DNA of 64,000 nt from Parvibaculum sp. (GCF_019635935.1 NZ_JAHBYN010000001.1:1733501-1797500); one strand, 5' to 3'; positions 7,392-17,043 are shown, numbered from the stretch's first letter. Translations and numbers: made by a program. The notes: a model not told the origin generated them from the letters alone.

Positions 7392-8480
7392 ATGTCCGAA
7401 GCACCCATCATCCAGATCAAGAACGTCTCGAAAGTCTATGGCGGCAGCGTCAAGGCGGTCGACGAGGTGGACCTCGAGGTTCATCGCGGCGAGTTCTTCG
7501 CGCTGCTGGGACCGTCGGGCTGCGGCAAGACCACGCTGTTGCGGATGCTGGCCGGTTTCGAAGTCCCGACCGGCGGCCAGGTGATTATCGACGGTCACGA
7601 CATGGCCAAGGTCCAGCCCAACAAGCGCCCGGTCAACATGGTGTTCCAGTCCTATGCGGTGTTTCCGCATATGTCGGTCGAACAGAACGTCGCCTATGGC
7701 TTGAAGATGGACCGCCGTCCGTCCGGCGAAATAAAAAAGCGCGTCGCTGAAGCGCTGGAGCTGGTGAAGCTCGGCGGCCTCGGCAAGCGCATGCCCGACG
7801 AAATGTCGGGCGGCCAGCGCCAGCGCGTCGCGCTCGCCCGCGCGCTTGTGAAGCGCCCCTCGGTGCTGCTGCTCGACGAACCGCTGTCGGCGCTCGACGC
7901 GAAACTGCGCGAGGCGATGCAGCTCGAACTGGTGCGGCTGCAAAAGACCGTCGGCATCACCTTCGTCATCGTGACGCATGACCAGTCGGAAGCCCTGTCG
8001 ATGGCCAACCGCATCGCGGTGATGAACCAGGGCAAGGTGCAGCAGGTGGCGCCGCCGACCGGCCTCTACGAAGCCCCGGCCAGCCGCTTCGTCGCCGACT
8101 TCATTGGCAAGATCAACCTGATCGACGCAACCGCGACGCGCGCCGGCGAAGGCGAGGTAAAGGTCAGCGCGCCGAAGATCGGCGAGGTGACGCTGAAGGG
8201 AACGGCGGAAGGCAAGGTGGCGCTGGCGGTCAGGCCGGAAAAGATTTTCGTCGCCGACAAGCAGCCGACCGATCCCGGCGTCATCGCCATCAGGGGCAAG
8301 GTCGGCGAAGTGGCCTATTTCGGCAGCTACTCGAACGTCTTCTTCGACATCGGCCTGCCCGCACCATTGCAGGCCGACATCTCCAACGTCACCAGCGATG
8401 TCGAGGAGTTCACCTTCAAGGCCGGCGAGGAATACTGGATCTACTGGCGCAAGGCCGACACGCTGGTGCTCGGGGACTGA
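7392..8480 (+). CDS. Polyamine ABC transporter ATP-binding protein (PotA/PotG family)
   Basis: A 362-residue ATPase that drives the importer. Walker A GPSGCGKTT is near residues 38-46, the Q-loop lies in MVFQSYAVFPHM, the signature MSGGQRQRVALARAL is near 137-151, Walker B LLLDEPLSALD follows, and the switch histidine is in VTHDQSEAL. The C-terminal TOBE-type domain begins near 240. It closes the operon and converges on the MerR gene only 6 bp away. Substrate (putrescine, spermidine or a related compound) is inferred from family. Confidence 0.92.
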   Translation: MSEAPIIQIKNVSKVYGGSVKAVDEVDLEVHRGEFFALLGPSGCGKTTLLRMLAGFEVPTGGQVIIDGHDMAKVQPNKRPVNMVFQSYAVFPHMSVEQNVAYGLKMDRRPSGEIKKRVAEALELVKLGGLGKRMPDEMSGGQRQRVALARALVKRPSVLLLDEPLSALDAKLREAMQLELVRLQKTVGITFVIVTHDQSEALSMANRIAVMNQGKVQQVAPPTGLYEAPASRFVADFIGKINLIDATATRAGEGEVKVSAPKIGEVTLKGTAEGKVALAVRPEKIFVADKQPTDPGVIAIRGKVGEVAYFGSYSNVFFDIGLPAPLQADISNVTSDVEEFTFKAGEEYWIYWRKADTLVLGD

Positions 8481-8486
8481 ACCCCC

Positions 8487-9215
8487 TCACACATCGTCTT
8501 CGGCTGTCGGCAGGACGCCGCTGGCGCTGATCTTCTCGACTTCGCGGACGATCTTTTCAATCAGCATCAGCGGCACCATTTCGCTCAAGGTGCGGATGCC
8601 GTTGACCGCGAGTTTGGCGGCGGCCGGCTGGTCGAGCTTGTCGCCGAGGCGCGAATAGAAGCCGACAACGGCGCGCCGCGCCAGGAGCTCGATCATCTGC
8701 GGATAGATGCCGTAGCTCTCGGCCGTGTAGCCGATCTCGGGCGTGAAGCCTTCGGCGCGGGTCTGCGCGATGATTTCCATGATGCGAACATTGCGCTGGT
8801 TGAGCCACTCAGCCCCGTCGCGACTGTCGATATGGATGAGGCCGATTTCGGCGAACTTCCGGATTTCGTCGGCGGTGAGGCCGGTGTCGCGCGCCACGCC
8901 GGCAAGCGTTTTCGGCGCAAGATTGCGGCCGTCATTGAGGAGCGGCCCCATTGCCACTTCGAGCCCGATCAGCGATTCGAATCCGCCCGCCGGCTCGCCG
9001 GTTTCCGACGTCACGACGGCCTTGATGACCGACAAAGGCAAATGCCGCTCATGCTGCAAGCGGCGGATCAGGTTGAGCCGCTTGACGTGCTCGCGCCCAT
9101 AGGTGGCGACATTGCGCTTCGGCCGCACCGGCTCGGGCAGCAGGCCTTCGCGGATGTAGTAGCGGATGGTTTCGCGGCCGATGCCCGTCGCGGCCTCGAG
9201 TTCCTTCATCTTCAT
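8487..9215 (-). CDS. MerR-family transcriptional regulator
   Basis: A 242-residue regulator. The N-terminal winged helix (residues 1-70) has GIGRETIRYYIREGLLPEPVR and RLNLIRRLQHERHLPLSVIKAVV, the MerR pattern. The remaining 170 residues have a second MerR-like stretch (LAGVARDTGLTADEIRKFAEIGLI), no cysteine cluster for metal sensing, and a helical C-terminus, so it probably binds an organic ligand. It faces the importer operon tail to tail, so a regulatory link is possible but not shown. Confidence 0.85.
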   Translation of the reverse strand: MKMKELEAATGIGRETIRYYIREGLLPEPVRPKRNVATYGREHVKRLNLIRRLQHERHLPLSVIKAVVTSETGEPAGGFESLIGLEVAMGPLLNDGRNLAPKTLAGVARDTGLTADEIRKFAEIGLIHIDSRDGAEWLNQRNVRIMEIIAQTRAEGFTPEIGYTAESYGIYPQMIELLARRAVVGFYSRLGDKLDQPAAAKLAVNGIRTLSEMVPLMLIEKIVREVEKISASGVLPTAEDDV

Positions 9216-9357
9216 GGATTCGGCTTCGTTGTCATGGCGCCGTTCGCCCCGATTGCGTCACGGCTTGGAATCAAGTCTAGCAGAGTCGTTCCAAAAATAC
9301 GTAGCACGAATACGCGGCACGAATTCGGGACCGGAAGCGCCGATCCCGCCGCGCGCG

Positions 9358-10095
9358 TCAGCCATCCCCGCGCCGCGACGGCCCGCCACGGGCGATTTCG
9401 TTCATCAGCTCGACCTGAATCTGCTGGATTTCCATCAGCCGCTGCCACTGATGGATCAGCAGGTGATCGAGCTTCTCGTGCAGGTGGCGGATCTCGAGTT
9501 CGGCCTTGAGATTGACCTTGTAGTCGTTCTTGGAGCGGATGCGATCGCGCGCCTCCTGGCGGTTCTGGCTCATCATGATGATGGGCGCCTGCAGCGCCGC
9601 GAGGCAGGAAAGAACCAGATTGAGCAGGATGAAGGGGTAAGGATCGAAAGGCCGGGCAAGGAGACCAACGATATTGAGCGCGATCCAGCATGCGAGGACA
9701 ACGCCGAAAGCGATGATGAATCTCCAGCTGCCGCCGAAACTTGCAATCGTGTCCGACAGCCGTTCGCCGAAGGTCAACCCGCCCTCGAAAACCTCTTCGG
9801 CATTCTCGGCAAGAATGTCGTTCTCCTTCAAGCTGCGGAGCACTTCGGTTTCGAGTTCGTCAAGCTGGCCCTTGTCGGCCTCAATGGCGCGGCGGATATA
9901 GAGATCGCGATAGGTGTTGAGATGGTCGCGGCAGATCCGCGCATCCGCCGGAAATTCGCCGCGATCGGCACGGATCAGCGCAAGGATCGGTTCCCGGATC
10001 GAGGACAGCGGCACGAGATTGCTGCGCCGGTGCGACGGCCCGCAAATGATGCAGACATGGCGCCCGTTCCGCTCCGCCTCGTGTGAGATCGACAT
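9358..10095 (-). CDS. DUF1003 membrane protein
   Basis: A 245-residue protein with two adjacent transmembrane helices (about residues 125-175: FIIAFGVVLACWIALNIVGL and PFILLNLVLSCLAALQAPII) followed by MMSQNRQEARDRIRSKNDYKVNLKAELEI, the hallmark of DUF1003. An N-terminal CIIC pair may form a small redox or metal site. The C-terminal heptad-like helix HLHEKLDHLLIHQWQRL suggests oligomerisation. The start at 10095 has an AAGGAG site. Family function is unknown. Confidence 0.85.
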   Translation of the reverse strand: MSISHEAERNGRHVCIICGPSHRRSNLVPLSSIREPILALIRADRGEFPADARICRDHLNTYRDLYIRRAIEADKGQLDELETEVLRSLKENDILAENAEEVFEGGLTFGERLSDTIASFGGSWRFIIAFGVVLACWIALNIVGLLARPFDPYPFILLNLVLSCLAALQAPIIMMSQNRQEARDRIRSKNDYKVNLKAELEIRHLHEKLDHLLIHQWQRLMEIQQIQVELMNEIARGGPSRRGDG

Positions 10096-10156
10096 GGCTT
10101 TTCTCCTTGCCCTTCCGGCCGGATTATAAGCAAAGCCGCGCGGGAAAAGGTGCATG

Positions 10157-10188
10157 AAAAAAGGGGCGGCGCATCGATGCGCCGCCCC
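10157..10188 (-). terminator. Intrinsic terminator of the thiolase gene
   Basis: A perfect 26-bp palindrome at 10163-10188 (GGGGCGGCGCAT and its complement) is followed on the minus strand by six T (10162-10157). It lies 22 bp after the thiolase stop. Confidence 0.85.
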
Positions 10189-10209
10189 CCATATCGACCC
10201 GGTCGAGGC

Positions 10210-11382
10210 TCAGAGGCGCTCGACGATGGTCACGTTGGCCAGCCCGCCGCCTTCGCACATGGTCTGCAAGCCGTAACGCTTGCTCTTCGCCTTCAGCGCA
10301 TGGACCAGCGTCGTCATCAGCTTGGTGCCCGACGCGCCGAGCGGATGGCCGAGCGAGATCGCGCCGCCATGCACGTTGAGCCTGTCGGGATCGGCGCCCA
10401 GCACCTGCAACCAGGCGGTCGGCACCGAGGCGAAGGCTTCGTTGACTTCGTAGAGGTCGATGTCGTCGATCTTCATGCCGGCCTTTTTCAGCGCCCGCTC
10501 GGTGCCGGGAAGCGGCGCTTCCAGCATGATGACGGGATCGCCGCCGACGACGGTCATGTGGTGGATGCGGGCGAGCGGCTCGACGCCGAGCGCCTTCAGG
10601 CCCTTTTCGTTGACGATCATGACGCCCGACGCGCCGTCGCAGATCTGCGAGGAGGACGCCGCCGTGATCGCGCCGCCTTCGACCAGCAGCTTGACGCTCT
10701 TGATGGCGTCGAGATTGGCGTCGAAGCGGATGCCCTCGTCGACCTTGTGCATTTCCTTGGTGCCGTCTTCCAGCGTCACTTCGAGCGGTACGATTTCGGC
10801 ATCGAAAAGGCCGGCCTGTGTGGCGGCAATCGCCTTCTGGTGGCTGTTGTAGGCATATTCGTCGAGCTGGTCCTTCGTCAGACCGTATTTCTTCGCCATC
10901 ATTTCGGCGCCGGCGAACTGGCTGAACTGGATGTTCGGATAGCGCGCCTCGATGTTGGGGCTCTTGTAGATGCCGAAGCCGTTCTTGAACGGCAGCGAGA
11001 TCGGCATGCCCATCGGCACGCGCGTCATGCTTTCGATGCCGGCCGCAATGACCACATCCATCGCGCCCGACATGACGGCCTGCGCGCCGAAATGCAGCGC
11101 CTGCTGCGAGGAACCGCACTGACGGTCGACCGAGGTCGCCGGAACGCTTTCAGGCAACTTCGAGGCCAGCACCGCATTGCGCGCGATGTTCATGCCCTGC
11201 TCGCCCGCCTGATCGACGCAGCCGACGATCACGTCTTCGACCAGTTCCGGATCGGCGCCGGTGCGCGCGATCAGGTCGTCGATGACCTTGCCGCCGAGAT
11301 CGGCCGGGTGCCAGTCCTTCAACCTGCCGCCCTTGCGGCCGCCCGCGGTGCGCGCCGCGGCAACGATATAGGCTTCCGCCAT
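10210..11382 (-). CDS. Acetyl-CoA C-acyltransferase (thiolase)
   Basis: A 390-residue thiolase that interconverts acyl-CoA and 3-ketoacyl-CoA. The acylated cysteine lies in DRQCGSSQQAL (about residue 88), the active-site histidine in GGAISLGHPLGASG, and the second cysteine in CEGGGLANV close to the end. The start at 11382 has an AAGGAG site; an in-frame extension to 11475 lacks support. Its sequence resembles the beta-oxidation/steroid-type thiolases more than the PHB-type PhaA, but this is a judgement. Divergent from the P450 gene. Confidence 0.92.
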   Translation of the reverse strand: MAEAYIVAAARTAGGRKGGRLKDWHPADLGGKVIDDLIARTGADPELVEDVIVGCVDQAGEQGMNIARNAVLASKLPESVPATSVDRQCGSSQQALHFGAQAVMSGAMDVVIAAGIESMTRVPMGMPISLPFKNGFGIYKSPNIEARYPNIQFSQFAGAEMMAKKYGLTKDQLDEYAYNSHQKAIAATQAGLFDAEIVPLEVTLEDGTKEMHKVDEGIRFDANLDAIKSVKLLVEGGAITAASSSQICDGASGVMIVNEKGLKALGVEPLARIHHMTVVGGDPVIMLEAPLPGTERALKKAGMKIDDIDLYEVNEAFASVPTAWLQVLGADPDRLNVHGGAISLGHPLGASGTKLMTTLVHALKAKSKRYGLQTMCEGGGLANVTIVERL

Positions 11383-11664
11383 GAGAATTCTCCTTGAAAC
11401 ATGCGGGCCCCGCGCGACGCGCGCGGTCCCGATTGCCGATGACACATATATCTGGCCGCCATCTTGACCATGCAATGGGCCTTGTCCAGCCGGAAACGCG
11501 GCGCTTGCAAGCCGCCAAAACTCCGCGCAGAGTTAGCGGAAAGCCTTGTGCCGCAACGATTTAGCGCTTTACGCAACGTCACGGCGGCATTCGGCGGCGC
11601 TGAGCGGAAACGCACCGCGAGCCGCGAAAAAGGAACAGGCCGGAGACGGCGGAGGAGGACGGAC

Positions 11665-12921
11665 ATGACCGACAAGAGCATCGACAATGCGATCGTCAAC
11701 CCGAAGACCTATGCGCATGTCGACGCGTTCCACAGGCTGTTCACGCAACTGCGCAAGGAAGAGCCGGTGCGCTGGACGGAGCCGGACGGCTTTCGCCCCT
11801 TCTGGACCGTGTCGAAACATGCCGACATCATGGAAGTCGAGCGGCAGAACGACAAATTCCTCAACGATCCGCGCCTGACGCTGCAGTCGATCGAGCTTGA
11901 GGAAGAGGTACGGAAGTTCACCGGCGGCAATTCGAAGCTGATCCGCTCGCTGGTCGACATGGACAATCCCGATCACCGCAATTATCGCGGGCTGACGCAG
12001 GCCTGGTTCATGCCGCCGAACCTGAAGGCGATTTCGGCCCGCGTCGATGCGCTGGCGGAAAAATATGTCGACCGCCTGGAAGCGAAAGGCGGCGAATGCG
12101 ACTTCGTCGCCGACGTCGCGGTCTGGTATCCGCTTCGCGTCATCATGACGGTGCTTGGCGTGCCGGCGGAAGACGAACCGATCATGCTGAAGCTGACGCA
12201 GGAGCTGTTCGGCTCGACCGACCCCGACATGAAGCGGCCGGACGCGACCGAGACGGTGAACACGGTGACCGAGTTCTTCAACTACTTCACCGCGATGACC
12301 GAGGACCGCCGCAAGAACCCGAAAGACGATGTGGCGACCGTGATCGCCAATGCGACCATCGACGGTCAGCCCATCGGCCATCTGGAAGCGATTTCCTATT
12401 ACATCATCGTCGCCACCGCCGGCCACGACACGACAAGCTCGACGGCGGCCGGCGGGCTGCTGGCGCTGATGCAGAACCCGGAAGAATTCGCCAAGCTGCG
12501 CGCCAATCCAGAAGGACTGCTGAACGGCGCCATCGACGAAATGATCCGCTGGACGACGCCGGTGAAACATTTCTTCCGCACCGCCGCCGTCGACTACGAA
12601 TTGCGCGGGCAGAAGATCAAGGCGGGCGACAACCTGCTGATGTGCTACTGGTCGGCCAATCGAGACGAGGACGCCTTCGACGATCCCTTCGCCTTCAAGA
12701 TCGAACGCTCACCCAACAAGCATCTCGCCTTCGGCTATGGCGCGCATCTCTGCCTCGGCCAGCATCTGGCGAAAATGGAAATCCGCGCCCTCTACAAGGA
12801 GCTGCTCGCGCGGCTCGACCATATCGAACTCGCGGGCGACCCGGCCTGGGTGGAGGCAAGCTTCGTTTCCGGGCTGAAGCGGCTTCCCGTGCGCTATTCG
12901 ATGAAGCGCAAGGCGGCGTGA
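11665..12921 (+). CDS. Cytochrome P450
   Basis: A soluble 418-residue bacterial P450 needing separate ferredoxin partners, none of which is nearby. The I-helix oxygen-activation motif AGHDTTSST, the ExxR motif (EMIR) and the haem-binding FGYGAHLCLGQ with Cys363 are all present. It has no transmembrane anchor. GGAGGAGG lies 8 bp upstream of the ATG at 11665. It resembles the class that hydroxylates terpenoids or steroid side chains; the substrate cannot be read from sequence. It converges on a monooxygenase gene through a shared terminator. Confidence 0.93.
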   Translation: MTDKSIDNAIVNPKTYAHVDAFHRLFTQLRKEEPVRWTEPDGFRPFWTVSKHADIMEVERQNDKFLNDPRLTLQSIELEEEVRKFTGGNSKLIRSLVDMDNPDHRNYRGLTQAWFMPPNLKAISARVDALAEKYVDRLEAKGGECDFVADVAVWYPLRVIMTVLGVPAEDEPIMLKLTQELFGSTDPDMKRPDATETVNTVTEFFNYFTAMTEDRRKNPKDDVATVIANATIDGQPIGHLEAISYYIIVATAGHDTTSSTAAGGLLALMQNPEEFAKLRANPEGLLNGAIDEMIRWTTPVKHFFRTAAVDYELRGQKIKAGDNLLMCYWSANRDEDAFDDPFAFKIERSPNKHLAFGYGAHLCLGQHLAKMEIRALYKELLARLDHIELAGDPAWVEASFVSGLKRLPVRYSMKRKAA

Positions 12922-12940
12922 GGGAGCAAACAAGAGAAAG

Positions 12941-12971
12941 AAAAAGGCGGCTCGCGAGAGCCGCCTTTTTT
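12941..12971. terminator. Bidirectional terminator between P450 and flavin monooxygenase
   Basis: GGCGGCTC-GCGA-GAGCCGCC stem with five A before it and six T after it, so it can serve the + strand P450 gene and the - strand monooxygenase gene. Confidence 0.85.
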
Positions 12972-12991
12972 GTTTGCCGTGAGGCCGCGCC

Positions 12992-14500
12992 TTACGCGTA
13001 GACGAATTCGTCGCCGTCGAGGTCGATGGCCGGAAGTTCATCCTTTTCGCGCCAGTAATCCTGCGTGTGCTGCCACTCGTATTTGTCGCCGCGCTTCGGC
13101 AGGAGATGCATGCTGCGCATCAGATAGCCCGGATTGAAGTTTTCCGGGTCGATCCAGGGCAGGAGCTTCATGTTCTTGTCCTTCTCCGGGATTTCGACCG
13201 TCACGGACTTCGCCTGATGGCTGCCCATGTGGTTGAGCAAGCGGCAGACGAAATCGCCCATCAGATCGACACGGAGCGTCCAGCTCGCGCGGAAATAGCC
13301 GAAAACCCAGGCCATGTTCGGCACGCCGGTGAACATCATGCCGCGCCAGGTGACGGTGTCGGCGAAGTCGATGGGCTCGCCCTCCTTGCTGAACGCGATG
13401 TCGCCGAGAACGGAGAGATGAAAGCCCGTCGCCGTGATGATGATGTCGGCTTCAAGTTCCTTGCCGGATTTGAGCAGGATGCCCTTTTCGGTGAAGCGTT
13501 CGATCTCGTCCGTTTCGACCGAGGCCTTGCCCGATGCGATGCCCTGAAAGATGTCGCCGTCCGGCACGAAGGCGATGCGTTGCCGCCACGGGCGGTAGCG
13601 CGGCGTGAAGTGCTTCTCGACGAAATCTTCCGGCAGGAAGAGCTTCACGGCGTCGAGCAGTTCCTTGCGCACCTCTTCCGGCTCCTCGAAGGAACGCCGG
13701 GTGAACTCGGCCTGATTGTGCAGGATTTCCTTGCGCGTGATCTCGTGGATCCATTCCTCGTCGATATGAAGCTCGCGCAGACGGTCGGCAAGCTCGTTGG
13801 CGTTGCGGCCGGGAATGAAATAGGTCGGCGAACGCTGCAAGAGCGTCACATGCGCGCAATCGCCGGCGATGGCGGGAACCAGCGTCGCGGCCGTCGCCCC
13901 GGAGCCGATGACCAGAACGTTCTTGCCCTTGAGATCGAGGTCTTCGGGCCAGGTTTGCGGATGGACGATCCGGCCCTTGAACTTCTCCATGTCCGGCCAT
14001 TCGGGCGTGTAGCCCTGATCGTGGCGGTAATAGCCCTGGCACATCCAGAGGAAGCTGGTGGTGAAGCGGCGCTCCTCGCCGGTGTCGACGCGCACCGCAT
14101 GGACGGTCCAGAGCGCATCCTTCGCCGACCAGTCGGCCGAGACGATTTTGTGGCCGTAGCGGATGTGGCGGTTGAGATCGTTCTCCTCGATCACCTCTTC
14201 CATGTATTTCAGAATCTTGTCGGCCGACGCGATGGGGTCGCCCGTCCAGGGCTTGAAGCGGTAGCCGAACGTATAGAGGTCGCTGTCGGAGCGGATGCCC
14301 GGATAGCGATGCGTGTGCCAAGTACCGCCGAAGGTCTCGAGCGTTTCGAGAATGACGAAGCTCTTGTCCGGGCTCTGCTGCTGGAGATGATAGGCCGAGC
14401 CGATGCCCGAGATGCCCGCACCGACGATCAGCACATCGAAATGCTCGGCGTGTTGCGAGGCGGCCGGAGCCGGTCTGGTAAGCGTTGCTGTGTCTGGCAT
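12992..14500 (-). CDS. Flavin-containing monooxygenase, Baeyer-Villiger type
   Basis: A 502-residue FAD/NADPH monooxygenase. The FAD-binding GAGISGIG is at 27-34, the type I Baeyer-Villiger fingerprint F174-x-G-x3-H180-x3-W184-P185 is intact, and the NADPH-binding GSGATA is at 199-204. Such enzymes turn ketones into esters or lactones using oxygen. With the neighbouring P450 and thiolase it could oxidise a cyclic or long-chain ketone, but this pathway is inferred. The gene is monocistronic, with 160 bp before the next gene. Confidence 0.9.
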   Translation of the reverse strand: MPDTATLTRPAPAASQHAEHFDVLIVGAGISGIGSAYHLQQQSPDKSFVILETLETFGGTWHTHRYPGIRSDSDLYTFGYRFKPWTGDPIASADKILKYMEEVIEENDLNRHIRYGHKIVSADWSAKDALWTVHAVRVDTGEERRFTTSFLWMCQGYYRHDQGYTPEWPDMEKFKGRIVHPQTWPEDLDLKGKNVLVIGSGATAATLVPAIAGDCAHVTLLQRSPTYFIPGRNANELADRLRELHIDEEWIHEITRKEILHNQAEFTRRSFEEPEEVRKELLDAVKLFLPEDFVEKHFTPRYRPWRQRIAFVPDGDIFQGIASGKASVETDEIERFTEKGILLKSGKELEADIIITATGFHLSVLGDIAFSKEGEPIDFADTVTWRGMMFTGVPNMAWVFGYFRASWTLRVDLMGDFVCRLLNHMGSHQAKSVTVEIPEKDKNMKLLPWIDPENFNPGYLMRSMHLLPKRGDKYEWQHTQDYWREKDELPAIDLDGDEFVYA

Positions 14501-14663
14501 TTCCCGTCTCTTTCCCTGGCCGGCGCTTCTGGATGGCGCCGGATTTTCCCTATTTCGATCTTTCTATTCTGGCCCTCCGAAATCTAGGGTCAACGCCCTA
14601 ATTCCGTCCGGCGCCGATCAAATTGACGCAGGGGCCGAAATGCCGGGAAAGGCGGCCGGGGGC

Positions 14664-15455
14664 CTATTGCGGCAGCGCGCGGCGGTAAAGATGCCAGGTC
14701 GCATGGCCGAAAACCGGCAGCACGACCAGCAATCCAAGGAAAAGCGGCAGCGAGGCCGCCAGCACCGACAGCGTCACGAAGACGCCCCAGCCGAGCATCG
14801 CGACCGGGCTCTGAAACACGGCCTTCACCGAGGTGATCATGGCGGTGACGATGTCGACCTCGCGCTCAAGCAGCATCGGGATCGAAAAGACCGTGATCGA
14901 GAACAGCACCAGCGCCAGCACCCCGCCGACGACATGGCCGACGGCAAGGAAGATCAGCCCGTGCTGCGTCGTGAAGACGACGGTGAGGAACTGCGCGAAA
15001 GAGGCAAAGGAGACGAGGCCAAGAAAGAGCGCGATCAGGAGCCGCACCTGATACATCCAGACCCAGAAGACGAAGAGCATCACAAAGGCCATCCACGACA
15101 CTTCGCGGCGGCGCTGCGCCCAGATGACGGCAAAGACGTCGCGCCATGAGGGGCGCGCGCCCTCGGCGAGACGCCGGCTTACTTCGTAGAGGCCGACGGC
15201 GGCAAAGGGCCCGACCAGCGGAAAGCCGATGGCGAAGGGATAGATCAGCCAGGGCAATTCCCAGATCGTCAGCGACAGCACGATGACCGCGCCGATCAGC
15301 GCGAAGACCCCGCCGATGACCAGCCCGAAAAGCGGTGCGCGCAGGAAATCGCGAAGCCCCGCTTTCAGCGCCGCCGCGAGATCGCCCACCCCGATGGTGT
15401 GAATACGTGGGGCCCCGCCGCCCGGTGCGGATGGATCAAACGGTGCTTCCGACAT
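14664..15455 (-). CDS. DUF2189 integral membrane protein (paralogue 1)
   Basis: A 263-residue protein with about six hydrophobic helices and the DUF2189 landmarks GLYEVSRRLAEGARPSW and VFGHATWHLYR at the C-terminus. Its function is unknown. It lies 72 bp downstream of the flavin hydroxylase in the same direction and could be the last gene of the catabolic operon. A second paralogue with the same landmarks lies at 30701-31489. Confidence 0.85.
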   Translation of the reverse strand: MSEAPFDPSAPGGGAPRIHTIGVGDLAAALKAGLRDFLRAPLFGLVIGGVFALIGAVIVLSLTIWELPWLIYPFAIGFPLVGPFAAVGLYEVSRRLAEGARPSWRDVFAVIWAQRRREVSWMAFVMLFVFWVWMYQVRLLIALFLGLVSFASFAQFLTVVFTTQHGLIFLAVGHVVGGVLALVLFSITVFSIPMLLEREVDIVTAMITSVKAVFQSPVAMLGWGVFVTLSVLAASLPLFLGLLVVLPVFGHATWHLYRRALPQ

Positions 15456-15527
15456 CCTGCCTCTCCCCTCCCGTCGAGACCGATGGGGAAGATTATGACC
15501 GGAAGCCGGCGCGCGCCACCCGTGGCG

Positions 15528-17021
15528 TCATGCCGCAGCGGCGGACGCCGCCGCCTTGCCGCTCGCGAGATAGGCCGCCCAGGCCCCGGTGAGCGCCGCC
15601 GCTTCGCCGGTGCCGAAGACATAGCGGTCGGGCCGGATCAGGATGGCCGGCCGGTCGCCGAGCGCGGCGGCGAGATGACCGGCGCTGTCCGGCAGCGCAT
15701 CGAGCCGGGCAACGAAGCCGCCGGCGCCCGCGAAAGCGCGCGAGGCGTCGTCCTCGGCGCGGACGATCAGGAGGGCCACATAGCCCGCCGCGTCGTCAAG
15801 GCGGCCGTCATCGAAGCCGGGATCGGGCGCGATGCCGCCGCCGCTTTCGAGAATGCCGGACCGGATGCCGTCGAGCGAAAGCAGGGGGCTCATGCGCGAC
15901 GCCTCGGGCGCCGCCAGCATCTGTTCGTCGCGCTGGCGCGCGGCTTCGGCATCCTGCGTGCAGACGACCCGGCCCATCGCGACCGCCATTTCGGTGATCA
16001 TGCGCACATGCGGTTCGCGCTCGGCCTGATAGCTGTCGAGGAGGCATTCATTCGCGCGCCCGCGCAGCACGGCTTCGATCTTGAAGGCGAGGTTGGCCGC
16101 ATCGCGCGTTCCCGAACAGAGGCCCTGCCCCAAGAAAGGCGGCATCTGATGCGCGGCATCGCCCGCGAGGATGACCGGCCCCGCGCGCCACGTCTTTGCG
16201 ATGACGGCGTGGAAGCGGTAGACGGCGCGGCGTTCGATGTCGAGCGCCGATGCGTCGGCATAGGGCGCGATCATCGCCGAGATCGCTTCATCAGATACGA
16301 CGTCTTCCGGCTTCTCGCCGGGCCGCAGCATGATTTCGAAACGATGGCGGCCGGGCGCCATCGGCATCGAGGTGACGGGGCGCGCGGGATCGCAATGCTG
16401 GAAGCCGATGGTCGAAAGACGCGTCACGCCGTTCTTCAACATCGTGTCGATGACGAGCCAGGGTTCGTCGAAACCCATATCGTCGAGCGCGATGCCGGCC
16501 TTGCGGCGCACGGTGCTGTTGCCGCCGTCGCAGCCGACAATGAAGCGCGCGGCGATTTCGTAAACGCCGTCGCCGCTTTCGACCTGCGCGACGATGCCGC
16601 CGCCCACCGTTTCATAAGTCTTGAGCGCGTGACAAAGGTGCATCGAGACCGTCGGCATCTCCGCCAGACGCGCCCGCAGCGCATGTTCGAGCGTCGGCTG
16701 GTGGAACATGGATGAGTAAGGCCAGCCGGTCGGCGCGAGATCGCCGGTCGGCTTGAAGCCCAGCAGCAGTTCGCCCGCCGCATTGCGGAACTCGTAGGAG
16801 GAAAGCGGCTGGCTCGCCCGCGCGACCGCCTCCGCCCCGCCGGCAAGATGCAGCAGCCGCATCGTCTCGTGATCGAGATGCGCGGCACGCGGCAAGGGGT
16901 AGACCTCGGCATCGCGCTCGATGGCGATGGCCGAAACGCCCATGCGCCCGAGATAGACGCCAAGCGCCGCGCCGACAGGCCCAAGCCCGACGATCAGGAC
17001 TTCCGTTTCCTCGCGTTTCAT
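15528..17021 (-). CDS. FAD-dependent aromatic hydroxylase (MhpA/phenol hydroxylase-like)
   Basis: A 497-residue group A flavoprotein monooxygenase. The Rossmann GLGPVGAALG is at 12-21, a VGCDGGNSTVRR segment (DG motif) is near 160-175, and GDAAHQMPPFLGQGLCSG (GD motif) is near 285. The C-terminal thioredoxin-like domain found in MhpA and phenol hydroxylase is present but short and Ala-rich at the end. Likely role: NAD(P)H-dependent ortho-hydroxylation of a phenolic acid, giving a catechol for the neighbouring extradiol dioxygenase. 22 bp downstream of the hydrolase gene. Confidence 0.88.
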   Translation of the reverse strand: MKREETEVLIVGLGPVGAALGVYLGRMGVSAIAIERDAEVYPLPRAAHLDHETMRLLHLAGGAEAVARASQPLSSYEFRNAAGELLLGFKPTGDLAPTGWPYSSMFHQPTLEHALRARLAEMPTVSMHLCHALKTYETVGGGIVAQVESGDGVYEIAARFIVGCDGGNSTVRRKAGIALDDMGFDEPWLVIDTMLKNGVTRLSTIGFQHCDPARPVTSMPMAPGRHRFEIMLRPGEKPEDVVSDEAISAMIAPYADASALDIERRAVYRFHAVIAKTWRAGPVILAGDAAHQMPPFLGQGLCSGTRDAANLAFKIEAVLRGRANECLLDSYQAEREPHVRMITEMAVAMGRVVCTQDAEAARQRDEQMLAAPEASRMSPLLSLDGIRSGILESGGGIAPDPGFDDGRLDDAAGYVALLIVRAEDDASRAFAGAGGFVARLDALPDSAGHLAAALGDRPAILIRPDRYVFGTGEAAALTGAWAAYLASGKAAASAAAA

Positions 17022-17043
17022 CTTCCCCCCGCTTTCTTGAGCC

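Noticed and set aside
6357..7979. Minus-strand open frame (540 codons) over the permease and ATPase genes
   Set aside because: Antisense shadow of clear ABC-transporter genes; Asp/His-rich with no motif.
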